64,000 nucleotides of DNA from Microvelia longipes (lineage: Eukaryota; Arthropoda; Insecta; Hemiptera; Veliidae). Of this stretch, positions 23,700-34,171 are shown one piece after another. A model generated the notes under the pieces. The model searched no databases, was not told the origin of the DNA, and saw only the letters and a program-made list of their open reading frames with translations. The position numbers and the translations under genes are program-made. The stretch lies in contig JACMZG010000008.1 in the NCBI GenBank assembly GCA_018340805.1, positions 19,521,118-19,585,117 on the forward strand. The letters run 5' to 3'. Within the stretch, counting starts at the first letter, position 1. Each line of letters begins with the position of its first letter.

Positions 23700-24195
23700 G
23701 ATTTCTAAGGCTGAAACGGAAAGGCATAGAGAGAACAAACAGTCGCCCTAACGTGTGTAGATACCAAAAATTATTTGTATATTAATGAACTTTATAAACG
23801 TAATTTTCTTTAAAAATTCGCTTAAAAGTTCTGTTACATCAAAAATAACATTTTTAGAAAACAAAATTTAAAACCATAGCGTAATAAAATGAAGTTATTC
23901 TAAAAATAAGTTTTAAAGGTTGAATTGAGATAAAATTTAAAGTAAAAAGGGAGAGACGTTGCCTATGATGAGGGTTTTAGTTAAAATATGACATTCATAT
24001 GACAACTGAGATAACAATGCTCCTGCTAACTGGACAACATGGCTGAATGAGAATGTTATAGAATAAAAATATCCTGCGTTGATGACAACTGTAGTAGGTT
24101 TGTTTGGAGAAGCAGGGAAAACATGTGCTTATAATGTTTTTAACATTATTGTGCTCTTAAAGTCTAATCTTAAAAATATAATTGGGTTAATCTTG
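23700..24195. other. Anonymous AT-rich DNA
   Basis: No gene is recognised between the two SINE copies. Confidence 0.5.
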
Positions 24196-24203
24196 TAGAC
24201 CCA

Positions 24204-24376
24204 CCACCTCCGTAATCGAGGTAGTTACAGTGTTAGTAATCTTACTTTTGACGTTCTTTTATTTTGTTCAAATAAATTATCGTCAACTTTATATTACATT
24301 TAGAGCTTAAAGACTCCCTGAGGAGTTATCCCTGATGAGCCGCAAGGCTCTGAACATAAATTATTATTATTTTATA
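24204..24376 (+). mobile_element. Diverged, internally deleted SINE of the same family
   Basis: The head is degenerate (CCTCCGTAATCGAGGTAGTT corresponds to the box A region) and the box B segment is deleted. The 3' end is preserved: CCCTGATGAGCCGCAAGGCTCTGAAC and then ATTATTATT. Loss of box B would remove the internal promoter, so this is a dead copy about 500 bp from the full-length one. Confidence 0.7.
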
Positions 24377-24708
24377 TTTATTTTATTATGGTTGGTAATG
24401 TTTAAAATATAATTTGTTTTTATCATTTGATACAACCGAGTTTTACAAAACAATGATAGTTGATAACATATAATTGTGCGAGAGACGTCAAATAATGTTA
24501 GAAGCCAATTATTCGGCACTCGTCATCATCAATGACTTGACACAATGTCTCCCACTCTGTTTTGTGAGGTTCAACTCATTAGGTCTAACTTAAACTATTC
24601 ATTTTTTGATAAACTCGGTTTATCAAATAATCTTGAATAACAAACATAATGGCATACGCTGAGAGAGCACCGCTCATCTCTGGTAAAAACTTTACTTTTG
24701 GTTTGGTA

Positions 24709-25289
24709 TTTAATTCACCTCAAGCCCACCAGTGGGTGGAGTTACGTCACGCGGTGGATTTTAGGTCTTCTTCAGAGAGAAACGTCTTTTTTGTAGAATT
24801 CTATAATTACTATTAGGAAACGAAACGACTTTAATTCTACAATGGTTTTTAAACAGGAACAATACATTTCAATTCATTTGTATCAAGTTCAGGAAAGATT
24901 TAAAACTACTTAGAAGCTACATTAATAATGTTAATGTAGCTTCTTAGTAGTTTTATATCTTTTCTGAAGATGATCCAAATGGATTGAAATATATGTTCCT
25001 GTTTAAAAAAACATTGTAGCATTAAAGTCGTTCTTTTTCTAGTAGGATTTGAGGTCTATCTTCTAATTCAGCGGTGGATTTGAGGCTTTACGTCTCAAGA
25101 CTTAAGTTCCTCCCAGACTCTTACTCTACAAAATTGGCGAGAACTTAGGGTCTTCACTAATTCCTCGCATCTCTCCTTTGGCGTGGATTAGTGACAATAT
25201 AAGTCCTACCTTCATGGGGCTTGAATTCTATTTACCAACCCCAGACCAACCTAAGTCTAACCAACCGGTAGATTCTCAGGTGAATTAAA
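24709..25289. mobile_element. Candidate TIR element interrupted by a foldback
   Basis: TTAATTCACCTCAAGCCCACC near 24710 and the reverse complement-like GGTAGATTCTCAGGTGAATTAA near 25286 form a terminal inverted pair of about 20 bp with mismatches. The interior is of moderate GC content and non-coding. A GCGGTGGATTTNAGG string occurs on both sides of the inserted 24.81-25.05 kb foldback. The proposed ends are tentative because no target duplication was confirmed. Confidence 0.35.
24810..25045. repeat. Foldback inverted repeat with hammerhead-like core
   Basis: Inverted arms of about 115 bp (24810-24925 and 24930-25045) meet near ATTAATAATGTTAAT. The right arm reads CTGAAGA (24964-24970), then TGATCC-AAAT-GGATT, then GAAA (24986-24989), again the CTGAWGATG-stem-GAAA pattern. 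The left arm has diverged at the equivalent site. It is nested within a different, GC-richer segment. Confidence 0.7.
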
Positions 25290-25329
25290 ACAAGCGTTTA
25301 TATACTTCAGGGATGTAAGCAAAGGTCAG

Positions 25330-25440
25330 ACTCTGTCGACGCCCTGATGATTAAGACGTAACGAAACAGTGTATGACATAACATTATGATGTCATGCCCT
25401 GATGAGTTAGACGTAACGAAACAGGGTATGACATAACATT
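25330..25440 (+). ncRNA. Tandem pair of hammerhead-ribozyme-type cores
   Basis: Two units 55 bp apart each contain CTGATGA, a stem-loop, then GAAAC. In unit 2, CTGATGA (25399-25405) is followed by GTTA-GACG-TAAC, a perfect 4-bp stem II, and GAAA (25418-25421), exactly the canonical core. In unit 1, CTGATGA (25344-25350) and GAAA (25363-25366) have a weaker stem II, but ACTCTGT (25330-25336) pairs with ACAGTGT (25366-25372) at six of seven positions and is followed by C at 25337. That gives the GUC cleavage triplet expected for a type III hammerhead. Stem I would be only about 1 bp in unit 1. In unit 2 the flanks (ATGTCATGCC and GGTATGACAT) could pair as a long stem instead. Self-cleavage is unproven. 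Confidence 0.45.
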
Positions 25441-25449
25441 ATCTCGGCC

Positions 25450-27170
25450 TATGAGTGATATAGAATTTCTAAAAAATAGAGAAAAGCATTTGCTTGTGAC
25501 ATTCCTGGTTGTATTTCGCTAACTTGTTTATGTCATAATGTATTTAAAATCTTATAGGTAAAAAGTAATTCATTTATAGTCCTATAGGATGAAAATTGTT
25601 TTTACTTTTTATAAGTAGAAGACAATATAATTTAGAAATTTCATGATAGAATAAAATGTTGGTGAAAATGAGACCAATTAATTAAAATTTATATTCCAGA
25701 TACTTCTATACCATCTGTTAGCGGGCAATAATACCTATACCGAGTTCTACGAATAAATATGAAATATATTAAAAATTAAACAATTCAACAAAATTTCCAA
25801 ATTTTTGGGAAATTGAGCATAAATAATTTTAACGTTAAAATAAATAAAAAATAATTAATAAATATATACAATAAAATTTATAAGATAGACACATTAATTC
25901 AATATATATTAAAAAAACATATTAAGCATAATTCATACATAATACGTATTGATAATATTATAAAACATAAATTTCATTAATAATTTAAATAAATTGTACA
26001 TTATTTCTTGTATTTTATTTATTTACAATTCATTGCTTCTTGCCATGTTCTCTCACAGTCTTAAATTGCCCAGTATTACGGAATCTGTACACTCTCTCTA
26101 CCACCGCGTCCTTAAGGGGCGTCGATTTTAAACCCTTAGGTTGCGGGGTAGGGATATTTAGCCTGTTACAACGAGTTTCTTGAAACACACCTTCACAGCG
26201 ATGTAATAAAACTTAATTTTTTATTTTAAGTAATAATATTTGTTCTGTTTGAAGGATGTGGTCAATGATATAAGTTCCGAATCTTATTTTTACAACAAGC
26301 AAGTAAAAATTCGTTTTCTGTGCCTAGGTTTTAGCTTTATCAGACAATCATAAGGTGCGAAAACGACATAAAAATATAATTATATACAAAGATTGTTGTA
26401 ATATGTGTATATGTCTATACATAAAAGGGACCGTAGTAAGACCATAGGCCTGAGTTAATTTGATTACACATCAAATTAGTTGTGTATTTAGGTCATATTT
26501 CCTCATAAAATACATTGTTTTATTTATCAGCGTTTTCCCAGCGTATCTGCATAAAAAAATCTTCTGAATGATTAAATCAGTGCGTATCCTTACACAGGCT
26601 ATTGTATCTGACGCCATAACACGTTGTTTCTTCAACAAGCTTTGCACAAGGATGTTTGATTACATGTTTTCAAGACTTTCTTCTTATTTTTCTTGTTTAG
26701 AAAGAGTTTAGTGTCAAGGAGGTTTAGCAAGAAGAAGAAGCTCATGGGATTAATATATTTGGGGTTTCAAGGCGTCGGCACAAAGATTGTGATACTCCTC
26801 TGTTTTATCCTGAACAATCCTTCCTGACTTGTTTTGTCGATTGTCAACCAATAACTCGGTAAATATAATAGCTATTTAAATAAAATTCACATTTATAAAA
26901 TTTGCATAAAATTCATATTAAATGTAATGAATAATTAATGAAGTTTATGGTTCAATTTAAATTTACTGGTTAACTTTTACACAAGTTTCAATATCGGGTA
27001 TAATATCAAATGTTATAGAGTGAGCGAGAAAAAAGCTAGAAGTACGTGAGTGTTATACGAGGAAGGGAAAGACAAAAACCAAAACAACATGGGGTTTAGT
27101 TTGAGGACAAAATACAAAGATATAAAACATAATACTCTTCCAGGTGGAGATGTAATACTTTTACTGGAGC
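25450..27170. other. Anonymous AT-rich DNA
   Basis: No gene is supported. A GC-richer patch lies at about 26085-26190. CAGACAATCATAAGGTG near 26340 resembles the ends of dispersed repeats at 10.6 and 34.16 kb. Confidence 0.45.
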
Positions 27171-27176
27171 GTGTAG

Positions 27177-27440
27177 CAAAACTTAATGTGCCGCCCTGTT
27201 ATATGAGGTCTCAGACCTAGCAGAACTCAGCGTGCCGCCCTGTTATATGAGGTCTCAGACCTAGCAGAACTCAGCGTGCCGCCCTGTTATATGAGGTCTC
27301 AGACCTAGCAGAACTCAGCGTGCCGCCCTGTCATATAAGGTCTCAGACCTAGCAGAACTCAGCGTGCCGCTCTGTTATATGAGGTCTCAGACCAAGCAGA
27401 ACTCAGCGTGCCGCTCTGTTATACGAGACTTAGACCTCAT
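27177..27440. repeat. 44-bp minisatellite
   Basis: Six near-identical units begin with CAGAACTCAGCGTGCCGC, each with CTGTTATATGAGGTCTCAGA. Starts at 27221, 27265, 27309, 27353 and 27397 are exactly 44 bp apart. The last copy runs into an inverted fragment (GACCTCATATAACAGAGCG, 27431-27449). The unit has higher GC content than its surroundings. There are no spacers, so this is not a CRISPR array. Confidence 0.95.
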
Positions 27441-27494
27441 ATAACAGAGCGTTATAACCTCTTATAACACTTATTTTGTCTTTCTCTTGTCTAA

Positions 27495-27600
27495 AACCTG
27501 TAACAGAACTCTGGTGGCGCTCAGTTATGTGTGGTCTAGATCCGAGAAATGTAGCAGAACTTAGCAAGGCGTTCTGTTATATGAGGTCTAGATCTGTGAC
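27495..27600. repeat. Diverged outliers of the 44-bp repeat
   Basis: Two strongly diverged units (CAGAACTCTGGTGGCGCTCAG and CAGAACTTAGCAAGGCGTTC, each followed by GTGGTCTAGATC-type or GAGGTCTAGATC-type sequence) lie about 60 bp beyond the homogeneous array. They look like the older edge of the array that escaped recent homogenisation. Confidence 0.7.
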
Positions 27601-27609
27601 ATCAGATCA

Positions 27610-28220
27610 TTATCAGCATTAGTTAAATTTGTATTAAGTGGCATGTGTATATGTTAAAAAAACCTTTAAAAATCAGAAAAACAAGTATACAACGTTTTAG
27701 TTTAATAAAGCTATACATACAGTTTATCCACACTTTTAGTGAGTTCATTTTTTTAAGCAGTATTTATAGTGGTCAGCAGGTGAACAGGTGACCGCTGGAA
27801 TTAAAACTGATCTTCCCTTTTAGAGAATGAGCAAAGCGTGTCCTAAGATATACTATACTCCTAAATTATAATTAAGGTTTTATCAAATTCTAAGAAGGAA
27901 AGCGAGTCTGAAGTGATGAGAATGAACGTAGCGATCCGATAAGGTAAAGAAAATATTCCAAGGTACCCTCCCTGAACCTAATTTATACTCTTGGCATTCA
28001 TATATTAATTCATAGTTTATAGTTTGATAGACAATTTTAACTATTTCGATGGAACAGACACAAACCTTTAATTGACTCGTAAAATTTATTTTACAAGTCA
28101 ATGAAAGTCACTTACTAGTGACTTTAAATGTTACGAGTACTCTAAGTAACCAAAAATAATTTTGGTACGAAGGTGCAATTTACGTCCTTGTTTAGAGAGC
28201 ACTTGATGTATACCATGGCA
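27610..28220. other. Anonymous AT-rich DNA
   Basis: No gene is seen. The minus-strand 72-codon frame at about 27883-28101 has no recognised domain. Confidence 0.45.
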
Positions 28221-28227
28221 ATAGCCA

Positions 28228-28560
28228 AACACTGTTTTTTTTTGGCCAAACAATATTGTTTGGCTCCACAGAATGAATGGACTTTAGTCATGGGTTCAAT
28301 CCCAGCACGAGCCTCTAGGATTTTTATGAGAGGGATAAAAATTCTTTCCTTCAGAAAGGAGTTAAAGCCGGTGGTCTCGAGCCTGTGCGTTGTCAGGTAC
28401 TCGTTAAAGATCCCTTACCCTAAATGAAACTGGGTATAGGCAAATTTTAGGACCCTCATTGTAGATTCATTATAATACTATACTGCTTCTGCCTTGTAGT
28501 TTTAAGTGTGTGGAGGTTTGGTTTAATAGTGAGAGCACGTGTTGATCCCAGTTTTCACAA
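28228..28560 (+). repeat. Probable tRNA-derived repeat
   Basis: TTGGCCAAACAATATTGTTTGG (28243 onward) is a short palindrome. It is followed by a box B-like GGGTTCAATCCCAGC (about 28292) and a GC-richer body with a GTGGTCTCGAGCC string. Near 28516 a second tRNA-like box A, TGGTTTAATAGTGAGAGC, occurs. It resembles TGGTTTCGCAGTAAGGGC at 48.55 kb. The two halves may be separate insertions. No target duplication was fixed, and box A for the first half is unclear. Confidence 0.4.
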
Positions 28561-28679
28561 GACTATAAGAGTCAGTGAAAATATGTATGATTACTTAAAA
28601 AAGCGTGAGAAGAACCATAGAAATTCACGGCTCTTCTGTCTAGATTAGATGAAATACACCTACACTTGAAATTAAAAGG

Positions 28680-28765
28680 AATAAAACAATATCTTAAGGA
28701 GATGGCAAAAAGGGCCCAACCACGTGGCCTACTTGCCTGGTAGTTACTACCACTCCCCAATATTA
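28680..28765 (+). repeat. Dispersed repeat fragment, copy 1
   Basis: GGCAAAAAGGGCCCAACCACGTGGCCTACTTGCCTGG resembles a segment at 48940-49000 (GGCAAAAAAGGCAC, then GCATGGCCTATGTGCCTG). In both places a tRNA-like box A lies a few hundred bases upstream, so this may be the 3' body of a SINE family. Confidence 0.4.
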
Positions 28766-29266
28766 CTATCACTTACTATCACTATTGTTTGGCTATACCT
28801 AGTTGGCTTTGACAACTTAGTTTCGCTGCAGATGCCACTAGTAGCTAGGAATGGACATTATACTTGATTTTAATAAATTATACCATACATTATTAAAGCT
28901 AAACTCAACAAACAACAACATAATTAACTTTAAAACGTCATACTTAAATTAATATGTTTTTAATTAACAGAGAATAACTGTTTGTTTATGTAGCAAATTT
29001 AAGGCTCGAGTCAATATGTTAATTATACGACTTATAATATGTCAATTATAAGTCATATGTAATCAGCCATTGTTTAGTTATATTTTATACCAAGTTATTT
29101 CACAATTTCTTTTTTTTTAATATTCAACTTTCTACCAATTGTATAAATAAACGTTTCATTTTCGCTTTTCGCAAATTCGTCAAAAAAAAGCAGCGTTCTA
29201 GGCTCTACTATCATTCTATAGAAGACAGAATCATTATGTTTTTTGTTGTTTTTTGCTTATACTGAT

Positions 29267-29620
29267 TTATACCGTAGGTATTGGAAAAATATTGTGTTTG
29301 CAAAAAAACCAAAGACAGGATGTCACCGGAAATTTCCGTTTCAGATATTTTTAAGACCTCCTAAGTAGTTTTTACAAAGTTGTCTGTTTGTAAATGTTTG
29401 TGTATCTGTTATCAACGTTGCTCCCAGGGTATTTAAGCTAGACAGTTGAAACTTGGTACAAAATGAATTTTTAGGTCCAGTTGTGCTATCCGGATCATAA
29501 AACTAACATAATCATAAAAGTCAAGCAGCATCAAGGGAGTTAATAAAACGTATCTACAATCTGAGGACGAGCGAAGCGGGAGAGAAAAAACTCCCGAAGA
29601 ACCCCGTACCCGATTTTTTT
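29267..29620 (+). repeat. Dispersed repeat of unknown family, copy 1 (plus)
   Basis: ATACCGTAGGTATTGG, TATTGTGTTTGCAAAA, AGGATGTCACC and ACAAAGTTGTCTGT occur here in this order. All recur, inverted, at 35450-35765. The segment extends through AGTTGAAAC and TGTGCTAT blocks to a GC-richer end with CGAGCGAAGCGGGAG and CTCCCGAAGAACCCCG. No protein is encoded. The layout fits a non-autonomous transposon such as a Helitron relative, but the ends are undefined. Confidence 0.55.
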
Positions 29621-30225
29621 ATTTATAATAGTTTTTTGTTGTTAATTAAACATGCTTTACTAAAAGGGGCATTAAAAAGTCAGTTATAACTTCCGGGTTA
29701 GTTTCAGTGAAACAATAAAGACATTAGAACGATAATGAAGAAAACAATATAGACCAGTTTTGAATACAAAAGGGAAAAAAACAATTCAATGTTATGTATG
29801 TCAGTCAATAATATGTCACTAGATGATCCTTTTAAAGCGTTTTGTGACTCATATAAGTTGTATGTTTGTGTAGTTTGTTTTTATTAGAGCATATTGTACT
29901 TTACTAACTCTAAGTGGTAAAATATTACTTCTTGTTGTCTTCTTGTTGTATATTACTTCCATTATAGAACGTATTAACTGATAGGTTGATGCCGTAGGCA
30001 TAGGGTAAATGACCTAAATCAGTTTTTATTAGGCCTCACGCCTTGAGTAATAGAATTAAGTATGTAAATCATGTAGCACTTAGCACGAGTTATACTTAAA
30101 TTTTATAGCGAATTTTCGAAGAAAAATTAAGTTATGAGGTTGGTGTCATGGAGGGGGGTAGGGGTGGAGGTGGTGTTTTAAAAGGGGGGACTCTCTGATC
30201 AAGGATATATAAATATTGTTGAGGT

Positions 30226-30382
<157 letters not shown>

Positions 30383-30499
30383 CACGAATTTTTCCCCAAG
30401 ACGTTTCTATGGGACACGATAACTTTCGATCGAAATGGTACTTGGTAAAAACATTAACCTTGTTAATGTCCAGAACCCTATACCCACAATATTGACCCC

Positions 30500-31190
30500 C
30501 CAAACATTTCAACAAATCAAAAACATGAAAGAGTGTTTAGATCAGGCTGAAATTTTCCACACATGTACAAATATGTATGGTTAACAAAAATACGACGTTT
30601 TATTTTATTATCTGCATTAGTTCCAATTTTATTTATTAACATATAACATAATGTAAACAAATTTGAAAATTCGCTTATATCGAAGAGGTATTCCACTTAT
30701 ATGTATAAACTAGTAATGACGAACTGATATAGGACAAGAAACATGTGGTGTAGTCGCAAAGCGGCGAAAGGGATCCGCGGGGGCTGACAACTTGAAGTTC
30801 CCTAATTGGTTCTATACAAACCAAAAAAAAAAAATCAGGGATTTTCCAGGCAAACTATAAATATAGCAAGAGGAACGGTATCATAACAATAAAACTATTA
30901 AACTGAAAAAGTTAATGGTTCGTATCGTAGAGCTTAACGGAAAAGTTTAAAATTCGTCTATGCCAATACTTGCATCGTATTAATAGATTGTTTTAAAAGC
31001 GAATCTTCTATTTTAAAAAATCTAGATTGTAATCCAGAGCATGATTCTACTTAGATGTTCTGGCTGCAAACGCAGAAAAGTGAAAGGATGCCCTTTAGAA
31101 CATTTTACACCTTTAACTAGTCATCTGACGTAGAAAGTTATCAACTTGTTCAATTAAAGTTAGTCTACTGAAGTGGTTTCAAGGCTGTTG
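30500..31190. other. Anonymous DNA
   Basis: No gene is recognised. A GC-rich hairpin-like string GGCGAAAGGGATCCGCGGGGG lies at about 30763-30782. A poly(A) run follows near 30822. Confidence 0.4.
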
Positions 31191-31243
31191 TCTTCAGACT
31201 ACTGTTGGTCCTTAGACGTGAAAGTTTGTGACAATGGTGCATT

Positions 31244-31404
31244 ATGAGTAAAATTAGTTGGACGTAATCCATTGTCAGTACTATTTACAATTAACGACGT
31301 TTTCGGGAGCAAAAACGACGTTGATGGGAGAAGTACCTGCTCCCGAAACGTCGTTAATTGTAAAAAGTACTGACAATGGATTACGTCCAACTAATTTTAC
31401 TCAT
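31244..31404. repeat. Foldback inverted repeat
   Basis: Arms of about 67 bp (31244-31311 and 31338-31404) are nearly perfect inverted copies. The right arm begins CTCCCGAAACGTCG, preceded by TTGATGGGAG, giving TGATG, a GGGAG/CTCCC stem, then GAAACG. This is a shortened version of the core seen elsewhere. The string ACTGTTGGTCC occurs in direct orientation at 31201-31211 and 31405-31415. It directly abuts the right arm but is 32 bp from the left arm, so it may be a target duplication with extra sequence on one side. Confidence 0.7.
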
Positions 31405-31561
31405 ACTGTTGGTCCATGATGTGGTTCAAGAACCTTTTAGCGAATTTTCATAATGAAAATGACGCTTATGAGGTTGTTCGGATGACGGAAGTTGAGGGTG
31501 GGAGTGAGCGGAGTCGGTTCCTATTGGCTTCCTGATAACAAAAAGTATGTCCGAAAAAAGT

Positions 31562-31620
31562 TTATATATATGTATATATATATACATATATATATATATG
31601 TATATATATATATATGTATG
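31562..31620. repeat. (TA)n-(TG) microsatellite
   Basis: TA repeats with regular TATG interruptions. It sits at the edge of the dispersed repeat described at 31640-31900. Confidence 0.85.
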
Positions 31621-31639
31621 TAAGAGTTTCTACCCTTTC

Positions 31640-31915
31640 GTATGGCGAACGATAACTCTCGAAGGCGTTCTCAAATTGAAAAAACTTTGCAAATCGCGAG
31701 ATGTTGAGGAGGTTACGAGGCCTATTGTTTATAAAACATTATGACGTCATCAAGTAAAGTTATGACGTCATGAAAAAAAAAATTTTTTGAAACTTGAAAT
31801 GGCTTTAAAAACAAGGTATTCCGTGTTTAGGTAGACATCTAGCTGAATCGATTAAGACCAATTTCAGCTTAATCGAACCATCAAAAATGGCGCAAACAGT
31901 ATACATATATATATA
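31640..31915 (+). repeat. Dispersed repeat of unknown family, copy 2
   Basis: GCGAGATGTTGAGGAGGTTACGAGGCC and TTTCAGCTTAATCGAACCATC match the repeat at 10505-10670. TGACGTCAT occurs twice (about 31742 and 31762). The family appears to carry a TA microsatellite at one end, as here and at 31900-31930. Confidence 0.5.
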
Positions 31916-32009
31916 ATGTTGTATATATGTATACGTCCATGTCAAAGACTAGTACGATATCTGTTGGGTTCAGTAGTGTTAGAGGGTGGGGATATAGTAT
32001 AAATAAATT

Positions 32010-33968
32010 GAATTTTCTAGTAATAAAACAAGTGAAGCTTGGAATTTAATTAATTCTCTACGTAACAGTAAGAAAAGGGAAACTGGTGATTTAAATTCTG
32101 ATCAAGTTAATGACTTTTTTGTCAACTCTGTTAAAAACCTTGTTATCAAGTTGAATGTTGACAGTAAGAAAGAAGCTGAAGTTGTCACAGATGTTATAGA
32201 TAAAGCAAACATTGTGTCTGTGCACTTAAAAAGATTTGCAGAAGAAGGAGTGACAGGGAAAGAAATTGAACATCTAGTATTAAATATGGCTAACTCAAAT
32301 AGTAAAGATGTGTATGGTTTATCTAATAACATGTTAAAAGTTATAATTAACCTGGTTATAGAGCCTGTTACTTTTATTGTAAATAGATGCTTACGTCAAG
32401 GAATATTTCCAGATGCTTTCAAGATATCAAGGATAGTCCCAGTATACAAGAAAGGAGATCCAGAAAAAGCTGATAGTTATAGACCAGTTGCTATTTCCTG
32501 TTGTATCAAAGATAATGGAATTGGTGATAAACAAACAACTTCAAAGTTATTTTGAGAAAACAATTTATTCACAGAGTCTCAACATGGTTACAGAAAAGGA
32601 CGTTCTACGGCAAGTGCTGTACAGTCAGTTGTTGAATTCATCACACAAGGCTTCGAAGAACAAGAAGAAACACTTCTTGCATGCTGTGACCTTAGTAAGG
32701 CCTTTGATCTGGTTCCTCACGAGTTGTTGCTAGAGAAACTGAAACAATACAACGTAACAGATTTAGCTTGGAGTGTAATTAATAGTTATTTAAAGAATAG
32801 ACAACAATGTGTTGTAATTAATAATAAAAGATCAAAGTACTTACCTGTTGAATGTGGTGCCTCAGGGTTCTCACCTCGGTCCTACACTTTTCTTGATAGC
32901 CATTAACGACCTACCCTTGTACCTGAAAAGAAAAAACAATGAAATTAAGTCAATTAATTATGCAGATGATTCTAATTGGGCTGTAAAAGGAAAAAAGAGA
33001 GAGAATAATCAAGTTGTTATGGAGGATCTATTGAAGCAAGTCCTTACCTGGTTCAATATCAATGTTTTAAACTAAATGAAGAAAAAACTCAAGTTATTAA
33101 CTTCTCACTAAGAAAAGATTTAGAACCTCAGGTGATTAAATTCCTTGGTTTTCATTTAGATTCTAAATTAAGTTGGAAAGAACATATTAAGCAGATAGAG
33201 ACAAAGCTTTCATCCAGAGTTTACTTAATACGATCTCTTTCAAAGTATTTAGATCAATGTTCGTTAAAGTCTGCATACCATGGATTGTTTGAATGCTACA
33301 TGAGCTATGGAGTTCTGCTGTGGGGTCATGCTGAAGCTGGAGAGATTTTCCTTAAACAGAAAAAAGTTATTAGGATAATAGCTGGTGCTAAATATGATGA
33401 TCATTGCAAAGACTTATTTAAAGATTTAAGAATTTTAACTTTTTATAATTTATTTATTTATCAGTGTCTTAAGTATGTCCATGTTAATTGTTATAAGTTT
33501 GTTAAGTTTGAAAGTGTTCATTGTCATAATACTAGATATAAAGATAATTTAGTACTTACCTCTCATAGGTTAAGCAAGTCCAAGACTGGTTTCAGTAATT
33601 TAGGTATAAGAATGTACAATTTACTAAATAAGAGAACCAAAGAATTAGATACAAACGCATACTGTGATAGAATTAAAGAATTTTTGCTTTTAAACCCTTG
33701 TTATAGTCTAGATGAGTTTTTTAAATTAGGTATTTATTGTTAATGTTGCGTTTTATTTTATGTTAGATTTAAATATTTTGACTGTGATATTACTTTTAAG
33801 TATATTACTATTATTATATAAGTGAGAATTAATGATTTAAATCTTTTTGACTGTGATATTACTTTTAAGTATATTACTATTATTATATAAGTGATTTTTA
33901 CGACGTTTGTAATTGCAGGTATATGTTTACTACAAATAAACTATAAATTATTATTATATTATTATTAT
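32010..33968 (+). pseudogene. 5'-truncated Jockey/CR1-type LINE reverse transcriptase
   Basis: The reading passes from a pre-RT linker (SEAWNLINSLRNSKK) into RT motifs: SYRPVAIS, QHGYRKGRSTASA, DLSKAFDLVPH, the catalytic YADD (32959-32970), FLGFHLDSKLSW, and the C-terminal thumb region ending KKVIRIIAGA. The stop is at about 33743. No endonuclease domain is present, so the copy is 5'-truncated. At least four frameshifts break it, near 32498, 32560, 32855 and 33069; each looks like a one- or two-base loss that keeps motif order intact. The 3' tail has a 68-bp tandem duplication and ends in TTATTA repeats. This is typical of a dead LINE. Clade placement within Jockey/CR1 is by eye. Confidence 0.9.
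33766..33895 (+). repeat. Tandem duplication in LINE 3' tail
   Basis: A segment of about 60 bp with GACTGTGATATTACTTTTAA is repeated after about 68 bp. The copies are almost identical. Short duplications in LINE 3' untranslated regions are common and may relate to recognition by the reverse transcriptase. Confidence 0.9.
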
Positions 33969-34171
33969 GTATAATTATTAATTATAATTGAAGGGCCTCT
34001 ACCTCTTGCTCCATCCTGGTAGCCTGCTGTCTTAGAGAGACAGGACAAAAATGGCTTCCACTAAACCACGGCGAGCAAAGCAGGCCCGTAAAGCGGAAGA
34101 ACCTCGAAGTAGTCTTTATATGGTCAAAGTCATTCTAAAACGATTGCGACCGGTTTCAGCTCAATCAGACA
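33969..34171. other. Sequence between LINE and hAT-like MITE
   Basis: Includes a TTATTA simple-sequence tail, then a GC-richer stretch (CACGGCGAGCAAAGCAGGCCC) of repeat character. It ends in CGGTTTCAGCTCAATCAGAC, which belongs to the dispersed repeat interrupted by the next element. Confidence 0.4.

Noticed and set aside
27177..27440. Regular repeats resembling a CRISPR array
   Set aside because: The 44-bp units are contiguous with no unique spacers, and the genome is clearly eukaryotic.
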